Counted from the stretch's first letter, positions 55,218-64,000 are shown. The stretch is 64,000 nucleotides of DNA from Enterococcus_E cecorum_C (GCF_052119425.1 NZ_JBQKFH010000002.1:1-64000); one strand, 5' to 3'. Numbers and translations: made by a program. Notes: generated by a model not told the origin, from the sequence alone.

Positions 55218-57053
55218 TTATTTGATTACGACTAGAAAATCTTCATTTGCTAATACTTCTACTTGATTTAAATCTAAAATATCCGCATAATCATTGGTAT
55301 TTGTCACAATGATTGGGGTAATTAGATTATAACCTTTATTGGAAACGCGTTCAACATCAAATTGTACCAACAAATCTCCTTGTTTCACTTGTTGTCCTTC
55401 TTTTACTTTTAATGTGAAACCATCGCCCTCTAGTTCAACGGTATCCATTCCGATATGCATTAAGATTTCTACACCGTCATTCGTTTTCATTCCAATCGCA
55501 TGTCCAGTTGGAAAAGCCGTCATAATCACACCATCAGCTGGAGCCAATAATTCTCCTTTAGTCGGCTGAATAGCGATTCCTTTACCCATCGCACCTGAAG
55601 CAAAGACTGGATCAGGTACTTCAGATAAGGCTACTACTTCACCAGTTAATGGGCTTTTTAATACAACACGTTGGATTTGCGTATCCGTTGTTTGTGCTTT
55701 GGAGTCAGTAGTTATTTTTTCAATCGTCTCAGCTGTTTGATTTTCTTTATATAAAACTAAGGTCAAAATAAAACCTAAAATAAAAGATACAATTGTGGCA
55801 ATCACAGCCATCATAACATTAGATTCAATTTTTGGATTAGGACTAATGAAGGTTGGAATAGAAAGAACGCTGATTAAACCAAAAGCAAAAACTTTCACTT
55901 TCGCCCAACCGATGATGGCACCACCGACTGCACCTGAAATACAAGCCGCAATAAATGGCTTTTTCAGTGGTAATGTCACCCCGTAAACCGCTGGCTCAGT
56001 AATTCCAAAGAAAGTGGTTAAACCAGAAGAAATCCCTAACGAACGCATTTTGATATCTTTTGTACGTACCGCAACGGCTAAGGCTGCCCCACCTTGTGCA
56101 ACAATTGCTGGTAATAACATTGGTGCCATTGTGTCAAAACCTAAATTGGATAAGTTAAGCATCATAATCGGTACAAAGCCCCAATGCATACCAAACATGA
56201 CAAATACTTGCCATAAGCCACCCATTACCGCACCAGCAACTAGTGGACTAAGGTTATAAATACTATTATATACGCCACCTAAAGTATTACCGATAATTGT
56301 ACCCACTGGACCTAATGCCACAAAGGTTAAAGGAACCATCACTAATAACACAATTAAAGGATAAAAAATAGTGTGTAGTGATTTTGGCACAACTTTTTTA
56401 ATGATTGGTTCAATTTTACTTTGTACAAAAACAGCTAGTAAAATTGGTAATACTGAAGAAGTATAGCCAGATGGAGATAACACTGCTGGAATGCCTAGAA
56501 AATCTAAACCTTTGCCCGCTGAAGCAAGCGAAGTAATATTGGGATAAACTAACGCAAAAGCAATTGTTGCAGCAAGATATTCATTTGCTTTAAACTTTTT
56601 AGCTGCTGTATAGGCTAACATCACAGGCAAGAATGTAAAAAGACCATCCGCACCTGCATATAAAATTTGATACGTCCCACTCGTTGCATCCATCCAATGA
56701 AGCGTCGTTGCTAATGCCAAGAAACCTTTGAGTACCCCCGCAGCTGCCATAGCCCCTAAAAACGGAGTAAAAATACTAGAAACAATATCAATTAATACAC
56801 TTAACACATTTCCTTTTGGCGTGCTGTCTTCTTTTGATTCGCCAAGGGCATTGTTTTCCATAATTTCTTGATACTGTCCGCCACTTTGTACGACTTGAAC
56901 TACCTCAGGATCGGCTTTTATCGCTTGGGTATCCGCCTTGCCCTCATCTTTTAATTTAAATCTTAGGCGGGTCGCACAGTGTGTAAGGATAATAACGTTA
57001 TCTTTCCCACCTACCGCTTCAAAAACACGTTGTCCTACTGAATTTTTACTCAT
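55218..57053 (-). CDS. bglP: Beta-glucoside PTS permease EIIBCA
   Basis: A 611-residue PTS transporter importing and phosphorylating beta-glucosides. EIIB has Cys26 (ILTHCATRLRF), the EIIC membrane domain spans about 100-445, and EIIA carries the phospho-His in EILMHIGMDTVEL (about 531). It phosphorylates its sugar and, when idle, LicT PRD1. The leader contains the antiterminator target and terminator. Confidence 0.96.
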   Translation of the reverse strand: MSKNSVGQRVFEAVGGKDNVIILTHCATRLRFKLKDEGKADTQAIKADPEVVQVVQSGGQYQEIMENNALGESKEDSTPKGNVLSVLIDIVSSIFTPFLGAMAAAGVLKGFLALATTLHWMDATSGTYQILYAGADGLFTFLPVMLAYTAAKKFKANEYLAATIAFALVYPNITSLASAGKGLDFLGIPAVLSPSGYTSSVLPILLAVFVQSKIEPIIKKVVPKSLHTIFYPLIVLLVMVPLTFVALGPVGTIIGNTLGGVYNSIYNLSPLVAGAVMGGLWQVFVMFGMHWGFVPIMMLNLSNLGFDTMAPMLLPAIVAQGGAALAVAVRTKDIKMRSLGISSGLTTFFGITEPAVYGVTLPLKKPFIAACISGAVGGAIIGWAKVKVFAFGLISVLSIPTFISPNPKIESNVMMAVIATIVSFILGFILTLVLYKENQTAETIEKITTDSKAQTTDTQIQRVVLKSPLTGEVVALSEVPDPVFASGAMGKGIAIQPTKGELLAPADGVIMTAFPTGHAIGMKTNDGVEILMHIGMDTVELEGDGFTLKVKEGQQVKQGDLLVQFDVERVSNKGYNLITPIIVTNTNDYADILDLNQVEVLANEDFLVVIK

Positions 57054-57079
57054 GATTGAACCTACTTTCTTTTTTTATT

Positions 57080-57168
57080 AAAAAAACCTAGATTGAAAAA
57101 ACGGCATACTAAAAAGTATACACATCATTTTCAATCTAGGTTTTGCCTGACTTACTCAGTAACAATCC
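57080..57168 (-). promoter_or_regulatory. LicT/BglG antiterminator (RAT) and terminator before bglP
   Basis: On the minus strand GGATTGTTACTG, seven bases, then CAGGCAAAACC (57168-57139) match the BglG/LicT antiterminator hairpin. It overlaps a terminator, AAAACCTAGATTG pairing with CAATCTAGGTTTTTTT (57144-57080). LicT binding would let transcription reach bglP. Restoring the IS-free sequence shows that the licT 3' end ran into this hairpin (TAA at 57154-57152). Confidence 0.92.
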
Positions 57169-57183
57169 TTTGAATATGAATCG

Positions 57184-57345
57184 GTGAACTACTCACCACT
57201 TAGCTAAACCTAACGGTTCTTAACGCTTGAAGTGGGAGGTTCTTGGGAATAGAGCATACTTGATAGCTTATTTCTTCACTAACAGCGGTTTCTCTTATTT
57301 ACCAAGCTATCCCCGTAGTTCCTACGGTTTTTTGATTGTGCCTAA
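57184..57345 (-). ncRNA. Putative omega RNA of IS copy 2
   Basis: Same right-end scaffold as copy 1 with few changes, ending in the GTGAGTAGTTCAC hairpin. The guide would read CGATTCATATTCAAAG, that is, the former end of licT. Although the local tnpB is broken, TnpB from copy 1 could use this RNA. Inference from family. Confidence 0.5.
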
Positions 57346-58404
57346 GCTGAAGTTTGTATTCTTAGACCTTCGACCAGTATATTGATACTAGCGTTGATAT
57401 CACGGTCATGATGAGTATGACAAATAGGGCAAGTCCATTCTCGAATATCAAGCGATTTCTTGCCATCTTTATGTCCGCACTCTGAACAAATCTGACTAGA
57501 CGGAAACCACTGATCCACTTTGATGATTTCGCAACATACCTTTTACGTTTAAGTCTTCAATACAGATAATATCGTGATTTTTGATAATTTCTGTACTTAA
57601 CTTATTCAGAAAATCAGCACGTTGATTCATTACTTTTTCATGCAATCTAGCTACTTTGCGTTTTTGTTTTTGATAATTTTTAGCTTCAAACAAATTGATG
57701 CCTTTTTGTTTGGCTAATAATGCCCGTCTTGATAACTTACGTTGTTCACGTTTTAATTTCTTTTCCATTTTGGACGTGAATTTATGATTATCAATTTTTT
57801 GTCCATCTGAAAGAATCGCAAAGTCTGTAATACCTAAGTCAATACCAATGGCAGAATTGGTTTTAGGTAACTCGCTAATTTCTTCTTTACATAACAAAGA
57901 AATATAGTATTTGCCACTAGAATGACGTGATATTGTAGCAGATTTAATCATCCCTTTTGGTTGTCTATGAAGATTAATTCTTACTAATGATTTCAATTTA
58001 GGAATTTTTATTAATTTACTATCAATCAAAGCAACTGTGCCATTTTGATTATTCGTTGTATAACTCTGAACAGGATTTTTCTTACTTTTGAAACGTGGAA
58101 AGCCAACGGATTTATTCCGAAAAAAATTCTTGTATGCTTTATCTAAATGAAGTTGGGCATTGGCCAAAGCAAGGCTATCCACTTCTTTCAGAAATGGAAA
58201 TTCATTCTTATATTTAGCCGGTGTTGGAAAAGTCATTTTTTTAGAAGGATTATTTTTAACTTCTTCATACGCTTTTTTTCGATCATTAAGCATCAGATTG
58301 TAGACCTTACGAACGTAGCCGAAAGTTTTGGCAAAGAAGATTTCTTGTTCCTCTGTTGGATAGATTCTGAATTTGTACGCTTTTAGTCGTTCCACAAAGT
58401 TCAC
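57342..58404 (-). pseudogene. tnpB, copy 2, frameshifted by an 89-bp deletion
   Basis: The gene matches copy 1 through LNVKGMLRNH. Compared with copy 1, bases equivalent to 28704-28792 are then missing. The frame shifts and stops after ten foreign residues (302 codons in total). The zinc finger and third RuvC motif survive only out of frame. RuvC Asp and Glu are upstream of the break, but the product would lack DNA cleavage. Confidence 0.93.
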
Positions 58405-58411
58405 CTGCTTT

Positions 58412-58816
58412 CTATTTATGATTGTTTCCTTGATTTTGGATGTATTTCTTTACCACATCAATTGGTGCTCCACCAGTCGTCAACAGACAAAAACTTTTAG
58501 ACCAGAACTGTTCTTCCCAAAGAAATTGTTTGACTCTTGGGAAGTCACGTTTTATCAATCTTGAACTAGCGCTTTTATAGGCGTTTATAAATTTTGTCAA
58601 TTCTGTTTTAGGATGAGCTTTAAACATGACATGAATATGGTCTTTATCGTGATTCCACTCCACTAAAGTAATGTGATACGATTCTGAAATTCTTTCAAAA
58701 GTTGCTTTAGCATAATCAGATATGTCATCATCTATCACTTGTCTGCGATATTTAGTTACTAAAATAAGATGGTAATAAAGAAGGAACACTGAATGGTTAT
58801 TTGTATCTAATTCCAT
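58412..58816 (-). CDS. tnpA: IS200/IS605 transposase TnpA, copy 2
   Basis: A 134-residue Y1 transposase with HUH in DKDHIHVMF and catalytic Tyr in VKKYIQNQ; intact and differing from copy 1 at only a few residues. It ends seven bases before tnpB. Confidence 0.96.
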   Translation of the reverse strand: MELDTNNHSVFLLYYHLILVTKYRRQVIDDDISDYAKATFERISESYHITLVEWNHDKDHIHVMFKAHPKTELTKFINAYKSASSRLIKRDFPRVKQFLWEEQFWSKSFCLLTTGGAPIDVVKKYIQNQGNNHK

Positions 58817-58971
58817 TTTATATCACTCATTTCTAATATAGACTGATTATAAAATAGAACGAAATAAGAAGACAATGTACTGTATTGCCGGTCTTCGAGT
58901 TACCAACAGTAACCCTCATACCGAACGGCATTCATCACCCACCTATAGAGGATGGGCGACTTCTGCCTGAA

Positions 58972-59781
58972 TTACGTTAAATAGATTTGTTCTGACTCCT
59001 CCATTAACGGAAGATGTTGGGTGTGCAAATAATCATTTATTCGCTGCACACATTGAAAAGCTTGTGGATATTTTCCTTGAACCAAAGCATATAAGAATTC
59101 ATCTGGCTGCTCTTTTAGATTTTCGTTACGAACATAGCGTTGGGCAAAATATTGTAAATGTGTGACCATCCGCTGATAAGCAAGACTTTCTTCATCAAAA
59201 GTTTTACCAAAAAAGCGCCGGATCAAGGTAAGGATATCGCGAACCAATTTAGTTGCTTGCATGGTTTGCTGCATATTTTGACTATCTTGTTGACTATTGA
59301 CCAAGTGAAAAGCAATAAAACCAGCTTCTTCTTCAGGTAAAAGAACGCCCAACCGTGTTTGGATAATGACTAAAGCTTGCTTTGCCACATAATATTCTTC
59401 TGGATAGTATTTCTTAGTCTCGAATAGTAAAGGATTCGCTAAGGTGATTCCTGATTTTTGACGCTCAATCGCATAATGCACATGATCAGTCAAATTCAAA
59501 AATACACTTGGCAAGAGCTTAATTTTCAGCGAATGTTCAGCCAACTCGACAAATTCACGCACCGCCTCTAATTCTTCAGGCTGGATATCGGTCAGTAACT
59601 GCTCAAATTGCTGCAACTCTTGACTATCCTTTAAGACAAATTCTTTTTCAACCTTTGCTCTGTCAAATTGCTGCCCAGCTTTTCTACCAAATGCTAGGCC
59701 GCGTCCCATACAAACAATTTCTTCGCCAGCTTCATTTTTTGAAAGCACCACATTATTATTAAATACTTGTAAAATTTCCAC
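58972..59781 (-). CDS. licT: BglG/LicT antiterminator, C-terminus cut by IS
   Basis: 269 residues: RNA-binding CAT domain (1-55, VFNNNVVLSKNEAGEEIV...MGRGLAFG), PRD1 (about 65-170, His in DHVHYAI and FIAFHLVNS) and PRD2 (about 175-269, His in MVTHLQYF). The stop is provided by IS copy 2 after IYLT. The native end rebuilt across the IS is IHIQRIVTE, giving 278 residues, the normal family length. The lost part contains the second PRD2 His, which in LicT is an HPr phosphorylation site. Activity may thus be lowered or altered. It is preceded by its own RAT-terminator. Confidence 0.92.
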   Translation of the reverse strand: MEILQVFNNNVVLSKNEAGEEIVCMGRGLAFGRKAGQQFDRAKVEKEFVLKDSQELQQFEQLLTDIQPEELEAVREFVELAEHSLKIKLLPSVFLNLTDHVHYAIERQKSGITLANPLLFETKKYYPEEYYVAKQALVIIQTRLGVLLPEEEAGFIAFHLVNSQQDSQNMQQTMQATKLVRDILTLIRRFFGKTFDEESLAYQRMVTHLQYFAQRYVRNENLKEQPDEFLYALVQGKYPQAFQCVQRINDYLHTQHLPLMEESEQIYLT

Positions 59782-59810
59782 GAAGCTGACTCCTTAAGTA
59801 ATTTATTGTA

Positions 59811-59882
59811 CAAAAAAAGCCAGAATCCCCCCATTTACTGAAATGAGAAATTCCGGTTTTGCCTGCCGAACAGTAACAATCC
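59811..59882 (-). promoter_or_regulatory. LicT antiterminator (RAT) and terminator before licT
   Basis: On the minus strand GGATTGTTACTG, five bases, then GGCAGGCAAAACC (59882-59855), overlapping a terminator that pairs CCGGAAT with ATTCTGG and ends in seven T. licT is therefore under its own antitermination control, as is bglP. Confidence 0.9.
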
Positions 59883-59944
59883 TCTGTACAAAAAGTATAT
59901 TAGCAGATTCTAAAACCGTTTTCAAGTACTTTTTTAAATATTTC

Positions 59945-59988
59945 AAAAAAAATAGACGATAAGCCACTACACCTATCGTCTGTTTTTT
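59945..59988 (-). terminator. Terminator of nupC
   Basis: The stem AGACGATA/TATCGTCT is followed by eight T on the minus strand, six bases after the nupC stop; T-runs occur on both sides. Confidence 0.88.
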
Positions 59989-59993
59989 GAGGA

Positions 59994-61178
59994 TTATACT
60001 AAAATTCCGGCAATAATCGCACTTAAGAAGCTAACTAAAGTCGCCGCAAATACAATCTTTAAGCCATGTTTAGCGACTAAGTTTCCTTTTTCTTCATTTA
60101 AGCCTTTCATCGCACCACTAATAATCCCGATAGAAGAAAAGTTCGCAAAGGAAACCATAAAGACTGACAGAATCGCTTGTGTATGTTCGCTAAAATGCCA
60201 GTTGCCTTGAGAGAGTTCGCTCATCGCTACAAATTCATTGGTTACTAATTTAGTCGCCATTAAACTACCTGCATCCACTGCTTCATTCCAAGGAATCCCT
60301 GTTAAGAAGGCTAATGGCGCAAAGACATAACCTAATAACTCTTGGAAAGTAAAACCAGTAATTCCTTTAAAAATCGCGTTAATCATCGCAATTGCTGCCA
60401 CAAAACCGATCAACATCGCCGCAACAGTAATCGCCACGTGGAAACCATCCAGAATATACTCCCCTAACATCTGGAAAAAAGTTTGATCTTTGTCCTCTTC
60501 AGAAGCATTGAATTGATCTTCTTTTTCGCCTAGTTCATATGGATTGATTAAGCTGGCGATAATAAAACCACCAAATAAGTTTAAAACCAATGCACAAATG
60601 ACATATCTTGGCTCAATCATCGCCATATAAGAACCGACAATTGACATTGAAACGGTAGACATAGCTGAAATACTCATCGTCAATAAGCGTTTTTCAGTTA
60701 AAAATTTCAATTCTTTTTTATAAGAGATAAATACTTCTGACTGCCCTAAAATTCCGGAAGCTACACCATTATAAGATTCCAATTTACCCATACCATTGAT
60801 ATAGCTAATGGCTAACCCTACATATTTAATGAATAATGGTAAAATCTTAATATAACGTAATATCCCAATAATGGCTGAGATAAAGACGATTGGCATCAAA
60901 ACATTTAGGAAAAAAGGTGCACTGCCTTTATTCGCTACTCCGGCAAAGACAAAATTAACACCACTAGCGGCAAATTCCAATAAATAATCAAATAATTTAG
61001 CAAAAGAAGCCACTAAAAAGGTCCCCACAGAAGTTCTTAATAAGAAAAATCCTAAAACAAACTGCAAGACCAACATGATTCCAATCGATTTCCAACGGAT
61101 TTGACTTTTGTTACTACTTGCCAAATAACTTAATCCAATAACAATAATTAAACCAACGCACGCAATCAATAGCTGCAT
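59994..61178 (-). CDS. nupC: Concentrative nucleoside transporter (NupC family)
   Basis: A 394-residue nucleoside/H+ symporter of the CNT family. It has about ten membrane segments, the signature GQSEVFISYKKELKFLT (about 145) and EFVAMSELSQ (about 315) from the nucleoside-binding sites, and a C-terminal gate domain (ANFSSIGIISGAMKGL). It is downstream of treP, beyond a terminator, with a possible operator in between. Confidence 0.94.
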   Translation of the reverse strand: MQLLIACVGLIIVIGLSYLASSNKSQIRWKSIGIMLVLQFVLGFFLLRTSVGTFLVASFAKLFDYLLEFAASGVNFVFAGVANKGSAPFFLNVLMPIVFISAIIGILRYIKILPLFIKYVGLAISYINGMGKLESYNGVASGILGQSEVFISYKKELKFLTEKRLLTMSISAMSTVSMSIVGSYMAMIEPRYVICALVLNLFGGFIIASLINPYELGEKEDQFNASEEDKDQTFFQMLGEYILDGFHVAITVAAMLIGFVAAIAMINAIFKGITGFTFQELLGYVFAPLAFLTGIPWNEAVDAGSLMATKLVTNEFVAMSELSQGNWHFSEHTQAILSVFMVSFANFSSIGIISGAMKGLNEEKGNLVAKHGLKIVFAATLVSFLSAIIAGILV

Positions 61179-61204
61179 TTTCCCACCTCTTCATTTCTTT
61201 TTTC

Positions 61205-61216
61205 TTGTATATACAT
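61205..61216. promoter_or_regulatory. TreR-operator-like palindrome upstream of nupC
   Basis: TTGTATATACAT differs by one base from the TTGTATATACAA palindrome I recall as the TreR operator in Firmicutes. It lies 27 bp before the nupC start, in the promoter region. Chance in AT-rich DNA is possible. Confidence 0.3.
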
Positions 61217-61340
61217 TTGACATACTGTTTTATAGATTAAGTATTTTCCACTATAATTGCAAGCATTGGATAACGATTTTTAGTATATTCTAAATAAGTA
61301 GACGCTAACATTTTAATAAAAATAATAAGTGAGATATAAG

Positions 61341-61372
61341 AAAAAAACTCACCACAACTAGGTGTGATGAGT
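61341..61372 (-). terminator. Terminator of treP
   Basis: The stem ACTCATCACACC/GGTGAGTT is followed by seven T on the minus strand, about 17 bp after the treP stop. Confidence 0.8.
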
Positions 61373-61388
61373 CCATGAATCATTCTTA

Positions 61389-63392
61389 TTATAAGCTTGT
61401 TACAGTTACAACCGTTTCGCCAGCATTCACTGGTTTCGTAGCTACCACTGGATCTACTTGGAAATCATTAGAGTTAGTGATAATTACTGGTGTTTGTGTC
61501 GTGTAACCAGCTTCTTTCACTACATTTAAGTCAACTTCAAGTAATAATTGTCCCGCTTTAACCGCATCGCCTTGTTTCACATGCGCAGTGAATCCTTTAC
61601 CATCTAATTCAACAGTATCTAAACCTACATGGATTAATAATTCTACGCCAGTGTCACTTACTAAACCAATCGCATGTTTTGTTGGGAATAATAAGCTGAC
61701 TGTACCATCAAATGGCGCAACTAATTTACCTTCAGAAGGATCAATTACAACCCCTTGTCCCATTGTACCTTGTGCAAATACTGGATCTTTGGCATCTGCT
61801 AATGGTAATAATTGTCCAGTAAATGGTGCTTTGACTTCAGTTTTTGTACCAGCAGCTACAACTTTTGCTTGAGTTGCTTTTGGTGCTTCATCGACTTCAC
61901 CTAAACCAACTGGAATTGTTTGTTCTACACGGTCGATTTTGTTAAAGATACCTGCTTTACGGAAGAATAAAGTTAAGATAATTGGAACGACAATTGCAAT
62001 CGCCATCGCAATTAAGAAGATTAAGTAACCTTGAGCACCTGTGCCTTTACCTACACCTAGACTATTCTTGATAGCTAAGATACCTGGTAGACCACCGACA
62101 CCGATAGCATTAGCACGAACTTTCATAATTGTGATAAACATACCTGCAATACCTGAACCAATCATCGCAGCAACGAATGGATAAACATATTTTAAGTTAA
62201 TCCCAAACATCGCTGGTTCAGTAACCCCTAACCAAGCTGAAATAACAGATGGTACTGAGATTTGTTCTTCTTTTTTGTTTCCACGGTGAGCAATAACAAC
62301 CGCTAATACTGCAGCACCTTGCGCGATATTAGATAAACAGATCATTGGCCAAAGGTTAGTTGAACCAAAGTCGGCAATTAATTGAGAGTCAATCGCTAAA
62401 GTGGTATGGTGCAAACCAGTGATTACTAATGGCGCATAAACCGCACCGAAAATACCACCGAATAACCAGTTAAGAGGTGATTCTAAACCAGTATTCACAA
62501 TCCAAGAAATACCTGAACCAATCTTCCAACCAATTGGACCTAAAATAGTATGAGCCGCAATGATTGTTGGTAATAATGAGAAGAATGGTACGAAAATCAT
62601 TGAAACAGATTCAGGGATACGTTTTCTAAAGAATCTTTCTAAGTAAACAAGTAAGAATCCGGCCATCATCGCTGGAATCACTTGTGCTTGGTAACCAATT
62701 TTAGCTACTTGGAAGAAACCAAAATCCCAAGACCAGTTTTTCGCAATTTCAGCAGCAGAAGTACCATTTACAGCATAAGCATTTAACAATTGAGGAGAAA
62801 CTAAAGTAATCCCTAAGACAATCCCCAAAATTTCAGTAGCGCCCATTCGACGAGCAATACTCCAAGTAATACCTACTGGCAAGAAGTGGAAAATCGCTTC
62901 ACCAGGTAACCACAAGAAACTATTTACCCCATTCCAGAATGGCGATACGGCAACAATTGTTTGATTACCTAAAAAGCCAAATTGCACACCTTCTAAAATA
63001 TTACGGAAACCTAAAATTAAACCACCTACGATAATTGCTGGTAATAATGGTGTGAAGATTTCAGCTAACATGGTAATCACACGTTGTACTGGATTTTGGT
63101 TTTGTTTCGCAGCTGATTTCGCATCTTCTTTAGAAACCCCAGATAATCCAGATACTGCAATAAAATCATTGTAGAATACAGGCACATCATTCCCAATAAT
63201 TACTTGGAATTGCCCTGCATTCGTAAACATTCCTTTAACCACTGGAATATTTTCGATTGTTGCTTCGTCTGCTTTTTTTGGATCATTTAAGACAAAACGC
63301 ATTCTTGTCGCACAGTGTGTAACAGCTGATACGTTTTCTCTACCACCAATGGCAGATAGCAACTCTTTGGCTTCTTTGTCGTATTTGCCCAT
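61389..63392 (-). CDS. treP: Trehalose PTS permease EIIBCA
   Basis: A 667-residue PTS transporter producing trehalose 6-phosphate. EIIB has Cys27 (AVTHCATRMRF), EIIC spans about 110-480 (FLPGEAIFHFLPVGITWSIA and GLHHTTLAIDSQLI trehalose-type loops), and the fused EIIA has His in ELLIHVGLDTVEL (about 586). It is divergent from treR. No phosphotrehalase gene (treA) follows it; the next gene is nupC, so the enzyme must be elsewhere, perhaps beyond treR. Confidence 0.92.
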   Translation of the reverse strand: MGKYDKEAKELLSAIGGRENVSAVTHCATRMRFVLNDPKKADEATIENIPVVKGMFTNAGQFQVIIGNDVPVFYNDFIAVSGLSGVSKEDAKSAAKQNQNPVQRVITMLAEIFTPLLPAIIVGGLILGFRNILEGVQFGFLGNQTIVAVSPFWNGVNSFLWLPGEAIFHFLPVGITWSIARRMGATEILGIVLGITLVSPQLLNAYAVNGTSAAEIAKNWSWDFGFFQVAKIGYQAQVIPAMMAGFLLVYLERFFRKRIPESVSMIFVPFFSLLPTIIAAHTILGPIGWKIGSGISWIVNTGLESPLNWLFGGIFGAVYAPLVITGLHHTTLAIDSQLIADFGSTNLWPMICLSNIAQGAAVLAVVIAHRGNKKEEQISVPSVISAWLGVTEPAMFGINLKYVYPFVAAMIGSGIAGMFITIMKVRANAIGVGGLPGILAIKNSLGVGKGTGAQGYLIFLIAMAIAIVVPIILTLFFRKAGIFNKIDRVEQTIPVGLGEVDEAPKATQAKVVAAGTKTEVKAPFTGQLLPLADAKDPVFAQGTMGQGVVIDPSEGKLVAPFDGTVSLLFPTKHAIGLVSDTGVELLIHVGLDTVELDGKGFTAHVKQGDAVKAGQLLLEVDLNVVKEAGYTTQTPVIITNSNDFQVDPVVATKPVNAGETVVTVTSL

Positions 63393-63465
63393 AGTTTTTT
63401 CCTCCTTATAAACAACTTGTATAACTATGTTTCTTACATGCTTAATATACTGTATTTCATACCTT

Positions 63466-63482
63466 TTGTAAACCGTTTACAA
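63466..63482. promoter_or_regulatory. Palindrome in treP-treR region, cre-like
   Basis: TTGTAAACCGTTTACAA is a perfect 17-bp palindrome 73 bp upstream of treP. It resembles a CcpA catabolite-responsive element with one extra base at the centre. The rest of the 333-bp region 63393-63725 is AT-rich and must contain both divergent promoters. Confidence 0.4.
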
Positions 63483-63725
63483 TTTTGAAAACACGTTTGA
63501 AAATTTTCTTAAATTAGAGAATTTTAATCATTCGGTTTCTGTTACCGGTGCCCCAGATATAAATATGTCTTTATTCTACCTACCTGTATGGGAATTCACC
63601 AACAAGCTAAAGTTTAACAAGCTTATAAATTAATTTTTTTTAATTTTTATAAATAATATCTGTTTTTTTCGTATGATAGAGATGTTAAGTATTTATGATG
63701 TACATACAAGTTAGAGGGGTTCTTG

Positions 63726-64000
63726 ATGAAAATATATGAATTAATCTATCAACAATTAGAAAGTGAAATCTTATTGGGAAATTATCCCCCAGAAACCTTT
63801 TTGCCAAGCGAAAGCCAATTAGCTAAGCACTTTGACGCCTCACGCGATACCATTCGCAAAGCCTTGCAACAATTGACCAACCATGGCTATATCAAAAAAG
63901 TTCAAGGGAAAGGTTCGCTAGTCTTAAGAAGAGAACAGTTACGTTTCCCTGTTTCTGGTCTAACTAGTTATAAAGAGTTACAAAATGCCTATGGTTATGA
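63726..64000 (+). CDS. treR: Trehalose operon repressor TreR (GntR family), partial
   Basis: The first 91 residues of a GntR-type repressor, running off the right edge. The winged helix reads LPSESQLAKHFDASRDTIRK, ALQQLTNHGYI and QGKGSLV, followed by FPVSGLTSYKEL typical of TreR. AGAGGGG lies eight bases before the ATG. It is divergent from treP, its expected target. Confidence 0.9.
   Translation, partial: MKIYELIYQQLESEILLGNYPPETFLPSESQLAKHFDASRDTIRKALQQLTNHGYIKKVQGKGSLVLRREQLRFPVSGLTSYKELQNAYGY

Larger units (their letters stand above)
57184..58976 (-). mobile_element. IS200/IS605-family element, copy 2 (tnpB damaged)
   Basis: 1793 bp, nearly identical to copy 1 but lacking 89 bp of tnpB. 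It has an intact tnpA and the same left and right ends. It sits 3' of TTTAA (58981-58977) within the last codons of licT. Removing 57184-58976 rejoins licT as ...IYLT-IHIQRIVTE. It can presumably still transpose with its own TnpA. Confidence 0.92.

Overview
The window looks like a chromosomal segment of a low-GC lactic-acid-type Firmicute, most likely an Enterococcus (an E. cecorum/E. columbae-like species is my guess, not shown). The evidence is the gene families and their order (prs-iscS-mnmA, nudix-macP-mtnN, xpaC-telA, treR/treP, licT-bglPA), strong AAGGAGG-type ribosome binding sites, AT-rich intergenic DNA, and Gram-positive RNA switches (T-box, Mn riboswitch, BglG/LicT antiterminators). 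No rRNA, tRNA, prophage or CRISPR array was seen.

Layout. 0-7 kb: a sugar-binding lipoprotein with a chemoreceptor, then a Mn-riboswitch-controlled P-type ATPase. 7-11 kb: metG, a large palindromic repeat cluster and an NrtR-like Nudix regulator. 11-21 kb: an oligopeptide transport locus (oppA1, oppA2, oppB, oppC, oppD, oppF on the minus strand) followed by a nuclease-dead, C-terminally truncated TnpB homologue with a guide-RNA-like 3' region. 22-27 kb: rlmN, a MATE pump, ftsK and small membrane proteins. 28-31 kb: an IS200/IS605 element (tnpA+tnpB) inside a receiver-GHKL kinase fusion gene. 31-34 kb: an amino-acid ABC importer (probably histidine) under a T-box leader split by a repeat cluster. 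34-50 kb: housekeeping genes (msmK-type ATPase, topB, mnmA, cysteine desulfurase, prs, pncA, mtnN, nudF, xpaC-telA). 50-64 kb: amino-acid permeases, a licT-bglP-bglA beta-glucoside system interrupted by a second IS200/IS605 copy, nupC, treP and the start of treR.

The most interesting system is the opp-linked TnpB-like protein at 11301-12242. It keeps the N-terminal and central TnpB fold, but the RuvC Asp and Glu are replaced by Ser176 and Val269, and the zinc finger and third RuvC motif are missing. This fits the TnpB-like nuclease-dead repressor (TldR) concept. Two IS copies in the window let me work out the boundaries independently. Removing each IS exactly restores a conserved reading frame, giving the target motif TTTAA and an element right end finishing in CAC. 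The RNA region after the dead TnpB has a scaffold also ending in CAC, so its guide would begin TAATTATG. TTTAA followed by TAATTA (oppA1) or TAATTAT (oppA2) lies inside the -35/-10 spacer of both oppA promoters. The inferred circuit is RNA-guided feedback repression of peptide uptake.

A second theme is a family of modular, nested palindromic repeats of about 110-130 bp at six large loci plus one fragment. They sit directly on gene stop codons, between stop codons and terminators, within the opp-tldR unit and inside the T-box leader. The two IS copies have also reshaped regulation: one splits a receiver-kinase gene, the other removes the last nine residues of LicT, including a PRD2 histidine, and separates licT from its antiterminator target.
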